Origin: Gammaproteobacteria bacterium
GTDB lineage: Bacteria > Pseudomonadota > Gammaproteobacteria > SZUA-229
Reading direction: 5' to 3'
NCBI GenBank assembly: GCA_013138755.1
Contig: WTCC01000055.1
Coordinates: 1-7,706 of the forward strand
Length of the DNA stretch: 7,706 nucleotides
The translations under genes were made by a program, and so were the position numbers. This document shows positions 6,760-7,706 of this stretch, in pieces. The stretch's first letter is position 1, and each line of letters begins with the position of its first letter. The notes beneath the pieces were generated by a model. It saw only the letters and a list, made by a program, of their open reading frames with translations. It had not been told where the DNA came from and searched no databases.

Positions 6760-6796
6760 AGATTATAACGATTGAAATACAGAAAGAAATTTACAC

Positions 6797-7706
6797 TTAC
6801 TGCCGACGGTAACCTGAAGTGATCGGATAGCGTCGATCACGGCCAAAAGCTCGGCGAGTGATTCGAATACCCGGTGCAGATTGCCGACGCTTGTGCTCAT
6901 TACGCTGAACTAAGGTGATTATCTGCAAAACTGTTTCACGATCAATACCTTCAGCCACGATTTCATCGATAGGCTTATCCTGCTCTACTGATAATTCTAA
7001 GATACGATCCAGCACATCATAATCAGGCAAAGAATCCTGATCGCATTGATTATCTCTCAACTCTGCTGTCGGTGGCCGCGTTAAAACGCGTTCAGGAATG
7101 ACGTCTGAGACACTGTTTCGATAACGACATAATTTATACACCAACGTCTTACAGACATCCTTAATGGGTGCAAAACCTCCGCACATGTCACCATAAAGAG
7201 TGGCATAACCAACAGCCATCTCACTTTTATTGCCAGTAGTTAAGACCATTCGGCCTTTTTTATTAGACATCGCCATTAACAACAGGCCACGACAACGCGC
7301 CTGAATATTTTCCTCTGTGGTATCTGCCGACTCACCTACAAAAACGGGTGCAAGTGTCGTCATGAAGCTATTAAACACGCCCTCTATCGCTATCACGTCA
7401 TATTTCACACCGAGCAACTGTGCTTCAGCTTCGGCATCCTGCAAACTGATATCTGCGGTATATCGTGATGGCATCATCACCGCTTGTACATTGTCCGCAC
7501 CCAGTGCATCAACTGCAATGGCTAAAGTCAGGGCAGAGTCCACACCACCAGATAAACCAATAATCACGCCTGAAAAACCGTTTTGATGGACAAAATCCCG
7601 TACTCCGGTCACCAACGCTTTATAGACCGATGCTTCTGTCGACAGGGCCTCAACATCAATGGAACTATTTCCTACTGCCGAAATATCTTCACCATCAAAG
7701 ATAATC
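6797..7706 (-). CDS. nadE: Glutamine-dependent NAD+ synthetase, C-terminal synthetase domain (5' end outside window)
   Basis: NadE makes NAD+ from deamido-NAD+ using ATP, the last step of NAD synthesis. The open frame enters from the right edge and gives 302 residues before TAA. The ATP-pyrophosphatase P-loop SGGVDS is at 7535-7552; further marks are MMPSRYT, TEEN.QARCRG, LTTGNKSEMAVGYATLYGDMCGG (ATP/NaAD site) and the C-terminal RITRRAFGRDRRYPI. About 45 residues precede the P-loop in frame with no start needed, and the RCRG and GRDRRYPI forms are those of the long two-domain enzymes (about 540 residues, EC 6.3.5.1) whose N-terminal nitrilase domain supplies ammonia from glutamine. That domain would lie beyond the window, so this assignment over the short ammonia-only form is strong but not seen directly. 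An apparent start at TTG 7613-7615 is internal. No terminator hairpin is visible in the 37 bases separating it from bamD. Confidence 0.93.
   Translation of the reverse strand, partial: IIFDGEDISAVGNSSIDVEALSTEASVYKALVTGVRDFVHQNGFSGVIIGLSGGVDSALTLAIAVDALGADNVQAVMMPSRYTADISLQDAEAEAQLLGVKYDVIAIEGVFNSFMTTLAPVFVGESADTTEENIQARCRGLLLMAMSNKKGRMVLTTGNKSEMAVGYATLYGDMCGGFAPIKDVCKTLVYKLCRYRNSVSDVIPERVLTRPPTAELRDNQCDQDSLPDYDVLDRILELSVEQDKPIDEIVAEGIDRETVLQIITLVQRNEHKRRQSAPGIRITRRAFGRDRRYPITSGYRRQ

Noticed and set aside
6797..7615. Reading nadE as a complete 272-residue gene starting at TTG 7615.
   Set aside because: The frame stays open to the window edge and the upstream residues continue the linker into the synthetase domain, so the gene is cut by the window.

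Overview
The window reads as an ordinary chromosomal stretch from a gammaproteobacterium. The evidence is gene order and protein resemblance: bamD diverges from an rluD-pgeF pair with clpB downstream, the arrangement known from Escherichia coli and many relatives, and every conserved protein looks gammaproteobacterial. Base composition looks moderate by eye (not counted). I cannot name the genus. There is no sign of mobile elements, CRISPR, tRNA or rRNA.

Layout from left to right. Positions 1-2558 hold clpB on the minus strand, complete except for the last few codons, which fall off the left edge. Upstream of it are a convincing heat-shock (sigma-32 type) promoter (2618-2646) and a perfect 19-bp stem-loop terminator (2689-2730). 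Next is a two-gene minus-strand unit of exported proteins: a 139-residue protein of unknown function (3512-3931), followed 13 bases later by a 245-residue periplasmic rhodanese-like protein (2761-3498). This unit sits between clpB and pgeF, which are adjacent in E. coli. It has its own terminator, and a perfect 8-3-8 palindrome over a -10-like hexamer lies just upstream. Another terminator (3981-4005) separates it from pgeF. pgeF (4164-4952) and rluD (4927-5892) follow on the minus strand and overlap. An 84-bp divergent promoter region leads to bamD on the plus strand (5977-6759). bamD converges on the C-terminal synthetase half of a glutamine-dependent NAD+ synthetase, nadE (6797 to the right edge).

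The housekeeping genes cover protein disaggregation (ClpB), 23S rRNA pseudouridylation (RluD), peptidoglycan precursor quality control (PgeF), outer-membrane protein assembly (BamD) and NAD synthesis (NadE). The part least explained by known biology is the exported pair. The rhodanese-like protein has two cysteine pairs: a CPPFC motif ahead of the domain and a lengthened CNGPWCGQS active-site loop. It is tightly coupled to a small secreted protein I cannot assign. A shared role in periplasmic sulfur or thiol chemistry is plausible but inferred only.
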